NCBI RefSeq assembly: GCF_024518675.1
Contig: NZ_JANIGL010000001.1
Span: forward strand, 434,001-498,000
Source of the DNA: Pseudoalteromonas shioyasakiensis
GTDB taxonomy: Bacteria > Pseudomonadota > Gammaproteobacteria > Enterobacterales > Alteromonadaceae
Direction: 5' to 3'
DNA: 64,000 nucleotides
The notes under the pieces are model-generated. The model made no database searches and was not told the DNA's origin. It was given only the letters and a program-made list of their open reading frames with translations. A program made the translations under genes and the position numbers. This document shows positions 1 through 8,502 of the stretch, piece after piece. Position 1 is the first letter of the stretch. Each line of letters begins with the position of its first letter.

Positions 1-119
1 ATAAATAATGTGCCTTTGTTAAACTCAGTATATGAATCCACATGCCCTTTAAGCTCTTGGCATAAGACATAATCTATATTGTTTTTCAAAAGTTTAGTTT
101 CTAATTGTCCTTGAGTCAC
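1..119 (-). CDS. Partial hypothetical protein (N-terminal 39 codons)
   Basis: An open frame reads leftward off the window edge from a GTG codon at 119. A good ribosome-binding site (GGGAGAGG) lies a few bases upstream, and there is no stop before base 1. The visible N-terminus begins (M)TQGQLETKLLKNN and contains DYVLCQELKGHVDSY. I recognise no family in so short a piece. It is divergent from the OmpA-like gene at 266, so the bases between them probably carry both promoters. An ATG one base upstream of the GTG, in another frame, is followed at once by a stop and cannot be the start. Confidence 0.45.
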   Translation of the reverse strand, partial: MTQGQLETKLLKNNIDYVLCQELKGHVDSYTEFNKGTLF

Positions 120-265
120 ATTACCTCTCCCTAGATTTCAATGCAAGGTAGATACGATCCTAAATCATTATGTACTTACTATGCAACTTTTTAAGGGACG
201 CTTGAATTTCAATCTAAATAAAGCTACCATTCAGAAAAGGATGTAATTAGATAAGATAGGGAAAT

Positions 266-1090
266 ATGAAGCGTTATACTTTTGGTTTATGTACATTAAT
301 AGGAAGTGCATGCTGTAACCTATACTCACAGGGTATATATGCTAAAGGGATTTTAAGTCAACAAGGTCCAAGCACTGCCCCCATTATTAGCAATAAACAG
401 GACACAAATTTCAGTCCATCTAATCTTAAAACATTAACTAAATACTCAGAAATAACACATAAATCCGACTATATTAACTTGAAATTTGATAGTTATATTT
501 CAGCAAGTGAAACACTGACAAACACAAAAAAAAATTATTTAAAGCGCGGCTTCAAACTATTATCAGAATGTGATGGTTTAGCCTGTGGGAATTCGCTACA
601 ACTAGCAAAAAATATAAATTCAATAAACTTTATAAGCGAAAAACGAAAACAAAGTTATAGCCTGTTATACATAAATTATAATTGGCTTTCTATACACTTA
701 AGCTCTTATGAGAACAATCACTTTGTTTTTTTGCGTCAAATAGAAGGAAATTTTTTAAAAAATTCAATTAAACGCCTTTTATTTAATAGAGATAGTTACG
801 CCCTATCTACAAATGTTAAAAAGAGTCTAAATAGTCTTATTCCAGCAATGAAAGGCAGTGAGTATGATTTTTATATTATCGGCCACTCTGATAATTCAGG
901 TAGTGCTGAGCATAATTATAAGCTAGCAAAACAACGTGCTTTAAGTGTTTATAAATACCTAGTTAGTAACGGAGTAAGCAAGAATAAACTAATTGTTGAG
1001 TCAGCCGGTGAAAATACACCCTTATATCCAAATAGTACACAAAAGAATAGGATACTAAATAGAAGGGTTGAACTTATAGAGTCTTTATAA
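266..1090 (+). CDS. OmpA-family periplasmic protein, DUF4892-like N-terminus
   Basis: A 274-residue exported protein. The N-terminus (MKRYTFGLCTLIGSACC...) looks like a Sec signal peptide. The last ~75 residues form an OmpA-type peptidoglycan-binding domain: IIGHSDNSGS, LAKQRALSVYKYL and the closing NRRVEL are its usual landmarks. The middle segment has a Cys pair in ECDGLACGNS, which resembles the DUF4892 proteins that precede OmpA domains in other gammaproteobacteria; that link is from memory. There is no beta-barrel-length region, so it is probably periplasmic and tethered to the cell wall. AGGGAA precedes the start at 266. Codon use is noticeably more AT-rich than in the housekeeping genes nearby, as in the small partial gene upstream. 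Confidence 0.75.
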   Translation: MKRYTFGLCTLIGSACCNLYSQGIYAKGILSQQGPSTAPIISNKQDTNFSPSNLKTLTKYSEITHKSDYINLKFDSYISASETLTNTKKNYLKRGFKLLSECDGLACGNSLQLAKNINSINFISEKRKQSYSLLYINYNWLSIHLSSYENNHFVFLRQIEGNFLKNSIKRLLFNRDSYALSTNVKKSLNSLIPAMKGSEYDFYIIGHSDNSGSAEHNYKLAKQRALSVYKYLVSNGVSKNKLIVESAGENTPLYPNSTQKNRILNRRVELIESL

Positions 1091-1113
1091 CTATAAGTTC
1101 AACTGAAATGATA

Positions 1114-2322
1114 TCATCTAAAAAGTACACTTTCTTTTTTAAACCAGTGAACACAAAATAAAAGTGTAGTAACTCCTATAAAAACAGTTGATAATAATAT
1201 TGTATACACAAAGTTATAATCAACTGTCCCCTTTAAAAGCTCTTGAATTGCTAAAGAAATATTGACTATTGGTATCAGTGATGTTTTTAAGGTTAGCTCC
1301 ATGTTTGGCATCATAGAAATTGCTAATGGTACAAATACAATTATTGATAAAGGGCCCAAATAGTTTTGAGCCTCTTTAAAAGTACGAGAATAAATTGATA
1401 TAGCAAGCACTACACTAGAAAATATACATGCAAGAGGTAACAATAAAAGTAAAATTAAAAATAAGTCATATGCACCGATAATAGCTATAACATCTATTAT
1501 CGTTTCAGCAGAAAATATACTTTTAGCAATAACAATCCATAAGCCTAAGCTGGCTACAGTAAATAATGATGTAGCTATTGATGCGCTAAAAATAGTTAAG
1601 AACTTACCAATCACAATTTGAGTACGAGTTATAGGTGTAAGCAATAGAGTTTCAAGCGTTCCTCGTTCTTTTTCACCGGCACCTAAATCTATTGCAGGAT
1701 AAGTTGCTCCAGTTAATACCAGTGGAATAAGTAAATAAGGTAGTAACATTCCCAATTTTTCCCCAATGCTTTCTCTTGCATTAGCCGTATCTGTTTCTAT
1801 CAACTTTACAGGGTCAAGAATTAGTTCCTTATCCTTACCATTCGCAATACCGTATATACTTAGCTTTTTTAATTGTTCAACATGTTTATATTCAGAGAAT
1901 ATTTCTGTCAACTTTTCAGATATATAATTAATTCTACTTGCATTATTAAATAATATTTCTATTTCAATTGGTGCATCATGGCCACTACTTCCAGCAACAG
2001 CACCCGTTGTGTATATACCTACATCTATATCTTCATCTTTAACTGCTTGTATCAATTCATCACGAACTGTATATTCAGCCTCCACAAGGTTAAAATTTTT
2101 ATGATAAAAAACCTTATCACTAAACTCTTTTATATCTTGCCTAGCTATAATTGCATATTTATGTACTTCTTGATCAGCTTCTACTTGTGCCTGAACCATA
2201 AAGTAACCTAAAACACCAAAAATAAGAGGGAAAATCAATAAGGGTAATGCAATAATAAACAATAGCGTCTTTTTATCACGAAGTAGTTCTTTTATTTCTT
2301 TTTTAAATACCTCAAACATCAC
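1114..2322 (-). CDS. natB: ABC transporter permease, NatB type
   Basis: A 402-residue ABC-2 type permease. An N-terminal membrane segment (about residues 18-42) is followed by a large extracytoplasmic domain to about residue 190. Five or so hydrophobic segments come next (LLPYLLIPLVLTGATYP onward). The motif GAGEKERGTLETLLLTP is the cytoplasmic coupling segment typical of NatB/CcmB-like exporters. Its start overlaps the end of natA by 11 bases, so the two are translated together. NatAB of Bacillus extrudes sodium; the real substrate here cannot be read from sequence. Function as the membrane partner of the adjacent ATPase is secure. Confidence 0.85.
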   Translation of the reverse strand: MMFEVFKKEIKELLRDKKTLLFIIALPLLIFPLIFGVLGYFMVQAQVEADQEVHKYAIIARQDIKEFSDKVFYHKNFNLVEAEYTVRDELIQAVKDEDIDVGIYTTGAVAGSSGHDAPIEIEILFNNASRINYISEKLTEIFSEYKHVEQLKKLSIYGIANGKDKELILDPVKLIETDTANARESIGEKLGMLLPYLLIPLVLTGATYPAIDLGAGEKERGTLETLLLTPITRTQIVIGKFLTIFSASIATSLFTVASLGLWIVIAKSIFSAETIIDVIAIIGAYDLFLILLLLLPLACIFSSVVLAISIYSRTFKEAQNYLGPLSIIVFVPLAISMMPNMELTLKTSLIPIVNISLAIQELLKGTVDYNFVYTILLSTVFIGVTTLLFCVHWFKKESVLFR

Positions 2323-3100
2323 GCTTCTCCGTTAAAATATTCATAAATGCTTGGTTTAGTTCTTCGCTTTTTCCGACTTGTTTAAAATCTGCCACAGTGC
2401 CATCAAAGCAACTAGTGCCTTCATTAATAACCGCCACACGGTCACATAGAAGTGCGACTTCATCTAAATGGTGAGTTGAAAATATAACGGGAGTGCCCTG
2501 CGCTTTGAGCCCTTTGATAAATGTGATCACGGTTTGTGTTGTCATAATATCCAAACCAGTGGTTGGCTCATCGAGTACAACAACAGCTGGCTGGTGCACA
2601 ACGGCGCGGGCAATATTAGCTTTTTGTTTCATGCCTGTTGATAAATTATCTGCTCGTTTATCGATAAAACTATGCATATCTAATAAACTAAATAACTCTT
2701 CACAACGACTGGTGATTGCGGCTTTTTTCATACCGTGTAGTTTTGCAAAATACTCGATGTTCTCTTTTACTGTAAGACGACCATACAGCCCAGTGCTACC
2801 AGATAAAAAGCCTATTGACTTACGCCCGTATAATGGTTTCTTTATAATATCGTGCCCAGCAATAGAAATACTGCCCTCATCAGGAGTCAATGCCGTAGAG
2901 ATCATTCTTAATGTGGTTGTCTTACCGGCACCATTTGGCCCAAGTAAACCAAGCACTTCGCCTTTATTACAATGAAAGCTAACATTACGAACCGAATGAA
3001 AGTAGTCTTTATCTTCTCGGGGATCGGTTTTATCGAGTTTATTTTTTTTATGATCTTTGGTTAACTTAAACTTTTTTTTAAGCCCTACGACTTCTATCAT
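2312..3100 (-). CDS. natA: ABC transporter ATP-binding protein, NatA type
   Basis: A 262-residue ATPase subunit. Visible motifs are Walker A GPNGAGKTT (about residue 55), the signature LSTGMKQKANIARA, Walker B VVVLDEPTTGLD and the switch histidine in FSTHHLDE. The signature departs from LSGGQ in the way typical of NatA/YadG-type exporters. A charged insertion near residues 14-32 (KDHKKNKLDKTDPRED) is unusual for the family. The gene sits between the DUF3025 gene (4-base overlap) and natB (11-base overlap), so all three form one leftward operon. ATP hydrolysis powers export through NatB; substrate unknown, sodium or a drug being the usual suggestions. Confidence 0.88.
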   Translation of the reverse strand: MIEVVGLKKKFKLTKDHKKNKLDKTDPREDKDYFHSVRNVSFHCNKGEVLGLLGPNGAGKTTTLRMISTALTPDEGSISIAGHDIIKKPLYGRKSIGFLSGSTGLYGRLTVKENIEYFAKLHGMKKAAITSRCEELFSLLDMHSFIDKRADNLSTGMKQKANIARAVVHQPAVVVLDEPTTGLDIMTTQTVITFIKGLKAQGTPVIFSTHHLDEVALLCDRVAVINEGTSCFDGTVADFKQVGKSEELNQAFMNILTEKRDV

Positions 3101-3909
3101 TTTCGTGTCCTTCGTTTAGGTCTAAAGTAATCCGTATTACTATAAAATTCCACATTCTGATTTTCATCATACCAACCAGGCACCCCTAGTAATGGCAATG
3201 GCGATAATAAACTATTATCACAAAGACAATCATGCTTAGCTATCATCTCATAAAGAACAGTATCTAGGTACGCATATTGCTCTGCTAAATCTTTACAAAA
3301 TGTGTCATCTGGAACTTTCACAAAGAATGCTTTTCCTGTCAGACCTATATAAGGTTTAGTCAGCATTTCATAATTAGCATGACCAAAGATATAAGCATTA
3401 ATGCTCTGCCCCCATTGAGCGCGCATATCAACAAAAGCGCTGTGCCATTGATGTTCGCGTAGTATGTTTGGCCATTGTGAGTCGGTCACTGCTAATATAA
3501 CACCACACTCGTCAAACAATGTTAACGCATTACGGTGTTTACTCCGATGCTTTGTACCATGTACATTAATTTCATCTACATGGCGCTTATTGAGTAATGC
3601 TTTGGTTTTTGGAAATAAACACCAAATTAGGCCACCAAACAGATCGTGCCAGTTTTGTTGTCGAGTAGGTACACAACCTGTTTCAAAAATAATCTGTTCG
3701 TAGTAACGTTCTTCTTCAGTAAATAAAGCGTCATCTTTAAAAACGATCGGTCTATTATTTTCATTTACCGGAGTTAGAAAAGGACTGAACCAATCGAATT
3801 TAGGCCAATCTGATTGCAGGTTTAGATTAAATAGCAGATTTAAATGTTCAAAGGCACCACCACTGACCAATTGTGGGTGCCATTGCTCATAAGGAGTGAA
3901 CCGCTTCAT
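3097..3909 (-). CDS. DUF3025 family protein
   Basis: A 270-residue soluble protein matching what I know of the DUF3025 family: the aromatic-rich core QQNWHDLFGGLIWCLFPKTK and the KHRNALTLFDECGVIL segment are characteristic. No signal peptide or membrane segment is visible. The C-terminus is basic (RPKRRTRK). The function of the family is unknown. Its stop overlaps the natA start by 4 bases (ATGA), which ties its expression to the exporter and may mean a supporting role, but that is only inference from position. It is the first gene of the leftward operon; divergent promoters with the M28 peptidase must lie in 3910-4017. Confidence 0.75.
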   Translation of the reverse strand: MKRFTPYEQWHPQLVSGGAFEHLNLLFNLNLQSDWPKFDWFSPFLTPVNENNRPIVFKDDALFTEEERYYEQIIFETGCVPTRQQNWHDLFGGLIWCLFPKTKALLNKRHVDEINVHGTKHRSKHRNALTLFDECGVILAVTDSQWPNILREHQWHSAFVDMRAQWGQSINAYIFGHANYEMLTKPYIGLTGKAFFVKVPDDTFCKDLAEQYAYLDTVLYEMIAKHDCLCDNSLLSPLPLLGVPGWYDENQNVEFYSNTDYFRPKRRTRK

Positions 3910-4017
3910 GAGTACCTTTAGCTTTACAAAATTATTCTTTCAGTTTACCGCAAAAACTGGTTCTCTTTAATATAAGTTCTTATACTATGAGCACTTAAAA
4001 CAAAAAAAAGAGCGACT

Positions 4018-5643
4018 ATGAAACGTTATTTTCCTCTTACACTATTAGCAAGCGCTGTTCTTGCTGGTTGTGCAGCAACAAGTCTCACCTCTGAAGATGT
4101 TGAAAACGCTTATCAATCTATTAATGCTGAACAGCTTGCTGAGCATGTCAAAGTATTAGCGTCCGATGAATTTGGTGGCCGTGCCCCTTCATCTAAAGGT
4201 GAAGAGTTAACCCTAGCTTATTTAACAGAGCAATTTAAAAACATAGGCTTTCAACCTGGTAATGGTGACAGTTTTTTACAAGAGGTCCCGCTGGTATCTC
4301 TAGAAGCTGATCCAAACATGGTTTTAACAATTGGTGGCAAAGACTACCAATACAAAAAAGACATGGTCATGGGTAGTAGCCGTATTAGTGAAAACGAAAG
4401 CATTAAAGATTCAGAGCTGGTGTTTGTTGGCTACGGTGTAAACGCACCTGAATACAACTGGAATGACTACGAAGGCCTTGATGTTAAAGGCAAAACGGTA
4501 GTAATGCTGGTTAACGATCCTGGTTTTGCCACAAAAGATCCAGCGCTATTTACTGGCGATGCCATGACTTATTATGGTCGCTGGACCTACAAATACGAAG
4601 AAGCAAGCCGCCAAGGTGCCGCTGGTGCAATTATTATTCATGAAACCGCACCTGCCTCTTACCCATGGTCAGTAGTTGAGAATTCTTGGAGCGGTGAGCA
4701 GTTCGGTTTCCAAAAAGAAAATAACAACATGGACCGTGTGACTGTTGAAGGCTGGGTCACTACGGATGTGGCAAAAGAGTTATTTACAAAAGCGGGTCTT
4801 GACTTTGATACTGCCAAAGAAAGCGCAGCTAAAGGTGCTTATAATGTCGATATGGGTGATTTAACAGCATCAGTTGCCATTAAAAATACCATTAAGAAAT
4901 CGATCTCTTATAACTTCATTGCCACATTACCAGGTAGTGAGAAACCTGATGAACACGTTATTTACTCTGCTCACTGGGATCACCTTGGTACAGATAAAAA
5001 CCGTAAAGGTGACCAAATTTATAATGGTGCCCATGATAACGCAACGGGCACAGCAGGCATGATTGAAGTAGCTGAAGCATTTGCTCTGCTACCTAAACAC
5101 CCTAGCCGCTCAATGACTTTCTTAGCGGTAACCGCGGAAGAGCAAGGTTTACTCGGCTCTAAATATTATGCAGCTAATCCTGTGATCCCTGCAAAACAAA
5201 CGGTTGCTAATATTAATATGGACAGCCTTAATTTATTAGGGAAAGTTAAAGATATTAGCGTTGTCGGTATTGGTAAATCTGAAATGGACTCGTTGCTCGC
5301 GAGCGCAGCGAAAAAGCAAGGTCGAACAGTGTCTGGCGACCCTAAACCATCTTCAGGCGGTTACTACCGTTCAGATCACTTTGCCTTTGCCAATATGGGC
5401 GTGCCAGCCATGTACGCTGGTGGTGGTAGTGAAGCGTTTGATGAAGAAACTGCAAGCTATCGTAAACGTATGAGTTTAGTGTTGCGTGGTTGTTATCATC
5501 AACCTTGTGATAGATACCGTGATGAGTGGGATTTATCAGGTGCTGTGCAAGATTTACAGCTATTCTATCAAGTGGGTTTTGATATTTCAGAACAACCACA
5601 ATGGCCAAAATGGAATGAAAATTCAGAATTTCAAAGAAAATAA
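4018..5643 (+). CDS. M28 family zinc aminopeptidase lipoprotein
   Basis: A 541-residue secreted metallopeptidase. A type II signal ends in the lipobox LAGC (Cys18), so the mature protein is lipid-anchored. A PA-like insert spans roughly residues 130-270. The M28 catalytic core follows with all expected metal ligands: His319 (SAHWDHLG), Asp340 (HDNATG), Glu374/Glu375 (AEEQG), Asp402 (NMDS) and His454 (SDHFAF). Asp321 sits two residues after the first ligand, as in active members. It should release N-terminal amino acids from peptides in the periplasm. It is a single gene, divergent from the DUF3025 operon. AGAGCG precedes the ATG. No truncation is seen; the C-terminus (GCYHQPCDRYRDEWDLSGA) fits the family. 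Confidence 0.9.
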   Translation: MKRYFPLTLLASAVLAGCAATSLTSEDVENAYQSINAEQLAEHVKVLASDEFGGRAPSSKGEELTLAYLTEQFKNIGFQPGNGDSFLQEVPLVSLEADPNMVLTIGGKDYQYKKDMVMGSSRISENESIKDSELVFVGYGVNAPEYNWNDYEGLDVKGKTVVMLVNDPGFATKDPALFTGDAMTYYGRWTYKYEEASRQGAAGAIIIHETAPASYPWSVVENSWSGEQFGFQKENNNMDRVTVEGWVTTDVAKELFTKAGLDFDTAKESAAKGAYNVDMGDLTASVAIKNTIKKSISYNFIATLPGSEKPDEHVIYSAHWDHLGTDKNRKGDQIYNGAHDNATGTAGMIEVAEAFALLPKHPSRSMTFLAVTAEEQGLLGSKYYAANPVIPAKQTVANINMDSLNLLGKVKDISVVGIGKSEMDSLLASAAKKQGRTVSGDPKPSSGGYYRSDHFAFANMGVPAMYAGGGSEAFDEETASYRKRMSLVLRGCYHQPCDRYRDEWDLSGAVQDLQLFYQVGFDISEQPQWPKWNENSEFQRK

Positions 5644-5679
5644 TGTAAATGATATTGATTTTCATTTAATTTAAAACTA

Positions 5680-5712
5680 AAGTGCAACTTAATAACGTTT
5701 TAGGTTGCACTT
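5680..5712 (+). promoter_or_regulatory. Hairpin abutting the start codon of the metal exporter
   Basis: A perfect 9-bp inverted repeat: AAGTGCAAC at 5680-5688 pairs with GTTGCACTT at 5704-5712, with a 15-base loop. The downstream arm touches the ATG at 5713. The only SD-like bases (AGG, 5702-5704) lie at the loop edge and in the arm. It could be a terminator for the peptidase gene, though the T-tract is poor. It could equally be an RNA structure that hides the ribosome site of the exporter gene. Confidence 0.5.
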
Positions 5713-6885
5713 ATGTTTACTCTCACATTACCAAAATTTATGTCATCAATCAGCGCACGGTCATTTATCGAAAATAAACGCCTGTTGTTACCCTTGGTTT
5801 TATTCGCCTGCCTTTTATACGCGCCAATCCGTGAAATCACTTTAACTGCAATGAGTGATGCGTTTTTCCAAGTGAGTGTGTTTGTAGCCGCTACTTTATT
5901 TATTTATTACTACCTTATCGATCGCTTGCCGCAGTTAGAGCTCGCTTACCTCAATGCAAAATCTCCGCTATTAGAAGTCAGTTTTGCTTCATTTCTTGGT
6001 GCACTGCCCGGCTGTGGTGGCGCCATCATTGTGGTAACCCAGTTTACTAAAGGGCAAGCAAGCTTTGGCTCGATTGTAGCCGTGCTAACAGCAACCATGG
6101 GTGATGCCGCCTTTTTATTATTAGCAACCAAACCCACTGAAGGGTTATTAATAATGCTGATTGGATTAACGATCGGCGTAGCCAGCGGCAGTTTAGTGAA
6201 TGCTTTGCATAAAAGTGATTTTTTAAAGCCTGAAGAAAAAAACGTAGAGCAAGAATGCGAATGCCAACCAAGCAAAGCAATCATTTTTAGTAAGTCAATT
6301 TGGCAAGTAGTTTTAATACCAAGCCTAATTATAGCGGTGCTTATTGCACTTAATGTAGATTTACAACAATTCGGTGTTGGCACCGATAAAACGATTACTT
6401 TTTTTGGTGCCGCAATGGCCTTATTTGCTGTGATGACGTGGGCTTTATCCTCAAAAGGTAAAAGCTACCAAGACATCACCTGTGAAGAAGAAGCAACACA
6501 GCCGCCATCAAAGCTTTATAAAGTATTACAAGACACACACTTTGTCACTGCGTGGGTCGTTGCCTCTTTTATGTTATTTGAAATACTAGTGACCTTTGCG
6601 GGTGTCGACCTAAAAGCATGGTTTTCCCACTACGCTTACTTAGCACCTATGATAGCCGTACTGATTGGTTTTTTACCTGGCTGTGGTCCGCAAATTATAG
6701 TCACTACCTTGTATATTCAAGGTATCATTCCATTTAGCGCACTCGCTGCGAATGCAATATCAAATGATGGTGACGCCCTATTCCCCGCCATTGCCATGGC
6801 GCCTAAAGCAGCTCTGATCGCTACCATTTACTCTGCCGTTCCTGCTGTCCTCGTAGGCTACGGTTTATATTTTTATGGTGTCTAA
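5713..6885 (+). CDS. Putative 10-TM metal/arsenic exporter (ArsP_2-like)
   Basis: A 390-residue integral membrane protein with about ten hydrophobic segments. It carries two related motifs, GALPGCGGAIIVVTQF (about residue 95) and GFLPGCGPQIIVTTLY (about residue 318), showing an internal duplication of two half-transporters. This pattern fits the family called putative 10TM heavy-metal exporter (ArsP_2), also labelled putative manganese or arsenic transporter; I rely on recalled family features, and the substrate is unproven. A cytoplasmic Cys pair (ECECQP) in the middle loop could sense or bind metal. An alternative start is ATG 5743 but neither start has a strong SD. It is convergent with the bkd operon. 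Confidence 0.72.
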   Translation: MFTLTLPKFMSSISARSFIENKRLLLPLVLFACLLYAPIREITLTAMSDAFFQVSVFVAATLFIYYYLIDRLPQLELAYLNAKSPLLEVSFASFLGALPGCGGAIIVVTQFTKGQASFGSIVAVLTATMGDAAFLLLATKPTEGLLIMLIGLTIGVASGSLVNALHKSDFLKPEEKNVEQECECQPSKAIIFSKSIWQVVLIPSLIIAVLIALNVDLQQFGVGTDKTITFFGAAMALFAVMTWALSSKGKSYQDITCEEEATQPPSKLYKVLQDTHFVTAWVVASFMLFEILVTFAGVDLKAWFSHYAYLAPMIAVLIGFLPGCGPQIIVTTLYIQGIIPFSALAANAISNDGDALFPAIAMAPKAALIATIYSAVPAVLVGYGLYFYGV

Positions 6886-6897
6886 AAGTTACTGACA

Positions 6898-6927
6898 CAA
6901 AAAAGCTCAGCAATCGCTGAGCTTTTT
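6898..6927. terminator. Bidirectional rho-independent terminator
   Basis: GCTCAGC (6905-6911) pairs with GCTGAGC (6916-6922) around a 4-base loop. The stem is flanked by an A-tract and a T-tract, so it works on both strands. It separates the converging metal exporter and bkdB. Confidence 0.9.
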
Positions 6928-6943
6928 ATATATTTAATAAGCG

Positions 6944-8494
6944 TTAGCTCATTGCCATCATCATTTTAGCAGGATCTTCTAAGTATGATTTCCATAGATT
7001 GTTAAATCGGGCAATAGTACCACCGTCGATAACACGGTGATCACCAGACCAACTGACCTGCATTATTGCTTTACTCACCACATTCCCCTGTGCATCAAAG
7101 CGCGGTAGGTGTTGAAGTTTTCCGAGTGCAACAATGGCGACTTCAGGCTTATTAATAATTGGCGTTGCAATTGTGCCACCAATAGCCCCAATATTTGAAA
7201 TACTGATTGTGCCACCTTTTAGATCATCAGGACTAACACGGCCATCTCTAGCGGCATCTGTTAAGCGTGTTACTGCATTTGCCACATCAACGATGCTTTT
7301 ATTTTGGCATTGCTTAATATTTGGCACCAGTAAGCCAATTTTAGAGTCAACCGCCATACCAATATTATGATCGTCAAAATACGTTAATTCAGTACAATCA
7401 TCGTTAACTTGTGAGTTCAATACTGGAAACTCTTTCATTGCTAACGATAGTGCTTTGATAAAAAATGGCATCATGGTTAATTTAATGCCTTGTTGCTTAT
7501 ATTGCTCTTTTAAAGAGCTGCGCAAAGCGATCAGCTCTGTTAAGTCAATCTCATCGCAAAATGTAAAGTGCGGAATGGTACTAACAGAAGCAACCATCTG
7601 TTTTGCCATGGCAGCTTTAATACCTTTAATTGGCTCAACACGATTACCCTGTGTAACAGCCGATTTATTTTGCGCAACAGGCTGTTGCAGTTCAGAGGTA
7701 TCAATCGTATTTGGTACTTCAGCATTGACGAATCGTTCAATATCTTCTTTATAAATACGACCATTTTTGCCACTACCTGGAACACAGGTTAAGTCAATAT
7801 CCATTTCTCGCGCTCTACGACGCACGGCAGGTGATGCCACTGCTTTTTTATTTAGCTGTTGCGAGTGTTCTGTTGCAGCGGGTGACACTTTTTGCTCTTG
7901 TGCATTAGATTGCGCTTTAACAACGGCGTCATTCACGTCAACCTGAGGTTGGGCCGTACCTACTATACGCATTTGAAATAATGGGCTATGAACTTGTGCT
8001 ACGTCGCCTTTAGCATAATACAGCTTATGAACAGTGCCCGTGTACTTAGCGGGGATCTGAACTAACGCTTTATCTGTCATTACATCACAAACAGCTTGGT
8101 CTTCTTCAATATGTTCGCCTTCAGCGACAAGCCATTCGACAATTTCACACTCAACAATCCCTTCACCAATGTCAGGTAAAATAAAATCTTCTAATTGCTC
8201 AGACGCACTGCCAACTTCACTTGTTGCCTGTTCAGCGGGTGCGGCTTTTACATCACCTGCGACTTCCATCGCGAATAAAGGTGCATGTACCGCGGCTATC
8301 TCCCCTTTTTTATAATATAACTGGGTAATTACACCATCATGCACTGCAGGTATTTGTACTAGTGCTTTATCTGTCATTACGTCACAGATAGGTTGATCCT
8401 CAGCAACTGTATCACCTTCTGCTACAAGCCACTCAACGACTTCGCACTCAACAATCCCTTCGCCAATATCGGGTAAAATAAAATCTTTAGCCAT
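6944..8494 (-). CDS. bkdB: Branched-chain 2-oxoacid dehydrogenase E2, two lipoyl domains
   Basis: A 516-residue dihydrolipoamide acyltransferase. Two lipoyl domains come first (about residues 1-77 and 103-180), each with the lipoylated lysine in DVMTDKALVQIP. An Ala/Gln-rich linker and the E1/E3-binding domain (SPAVRRRAREMDIDL, about 220-255) follow. The catalytic acyltransferase domain ends in SWSGDHRVIDGG with the active His. It transfers branched acyl groups from lipoate to CoA in degradation of Val, Leu and Ile. It is last in the operon after E1-alpha and E1-beta, 8 bases downstream of E1-beta. The lipoyl duplication is more than the single domain of many BkdB proteins. The E3 subunit is not in the window and is presumably shared with other complexes. 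Confidence 0.92.
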   Translation of the reverse strand: MAKDFILPDIGEGIVECEVVEWLVAEGDTVAEDQPICDVMTDKALVQIPAVHDGVITQLYYKKGEIAAVHAPLFAMEVAGDVKAAPAEQATSEVGSASEQLEDFILPDIGEGIVECEIVEWLVAEGEHIEEDQAVCDVMTDKALVQIPAKYTGTVHKLYYAKGDVAQVHSPLFQMRIVGTAQPQVDVNDAVVKAQSNAQEQKVSPAATEHSQQLNKKAVASPAVRRRAREMDIDLTCVPGSGKNGRIYKEDIERFVNAEVPNTIDTSELQQPVAQNKSAVTQGNRVEPIKGIKAAMAKQMVASVSTIPHFTFCDEIDLTELIALRSSLKEQYKQQGIKLTMMPFFIKALSLAMKEFPVLNSQVNDDCTELTYFDDHNIGMAVDSKIGLLVPNIKQCQNKSIVDVANAVTRLTDAARDGRVSPDDLKGGTISISNIGAIGGTIATPIINKPEVAIVALGKLQHLPRFDAQGNVVSKAIMQVSWSGDHRVIDGGTIARFNNLWKSYLEDPAKMMMAMS

Positions 8495-8502
8495 GTTAAC
8501 TC

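Noticed and set aside
2493..2975. Long reading frame antisense to natA
   Set aside because: It is the shadow of a strongly conserved ATPase, has no ribosome site and a protein sequence without family features.
5390..5643. Possible frameshift at the C-terminus of the M28 peptidase
   Set aside because: The frame stays open with family-like sequence (LRGCYHQPCDRYRDEWDLSGA) to a normal stop.
5644..5712. Manganese (yybP-ykoY) riboswitch before the metal exporter
   Set aside because: The gap is only 69 bases and lacks the conserved two-helix junction; only a simple hairpin is present.
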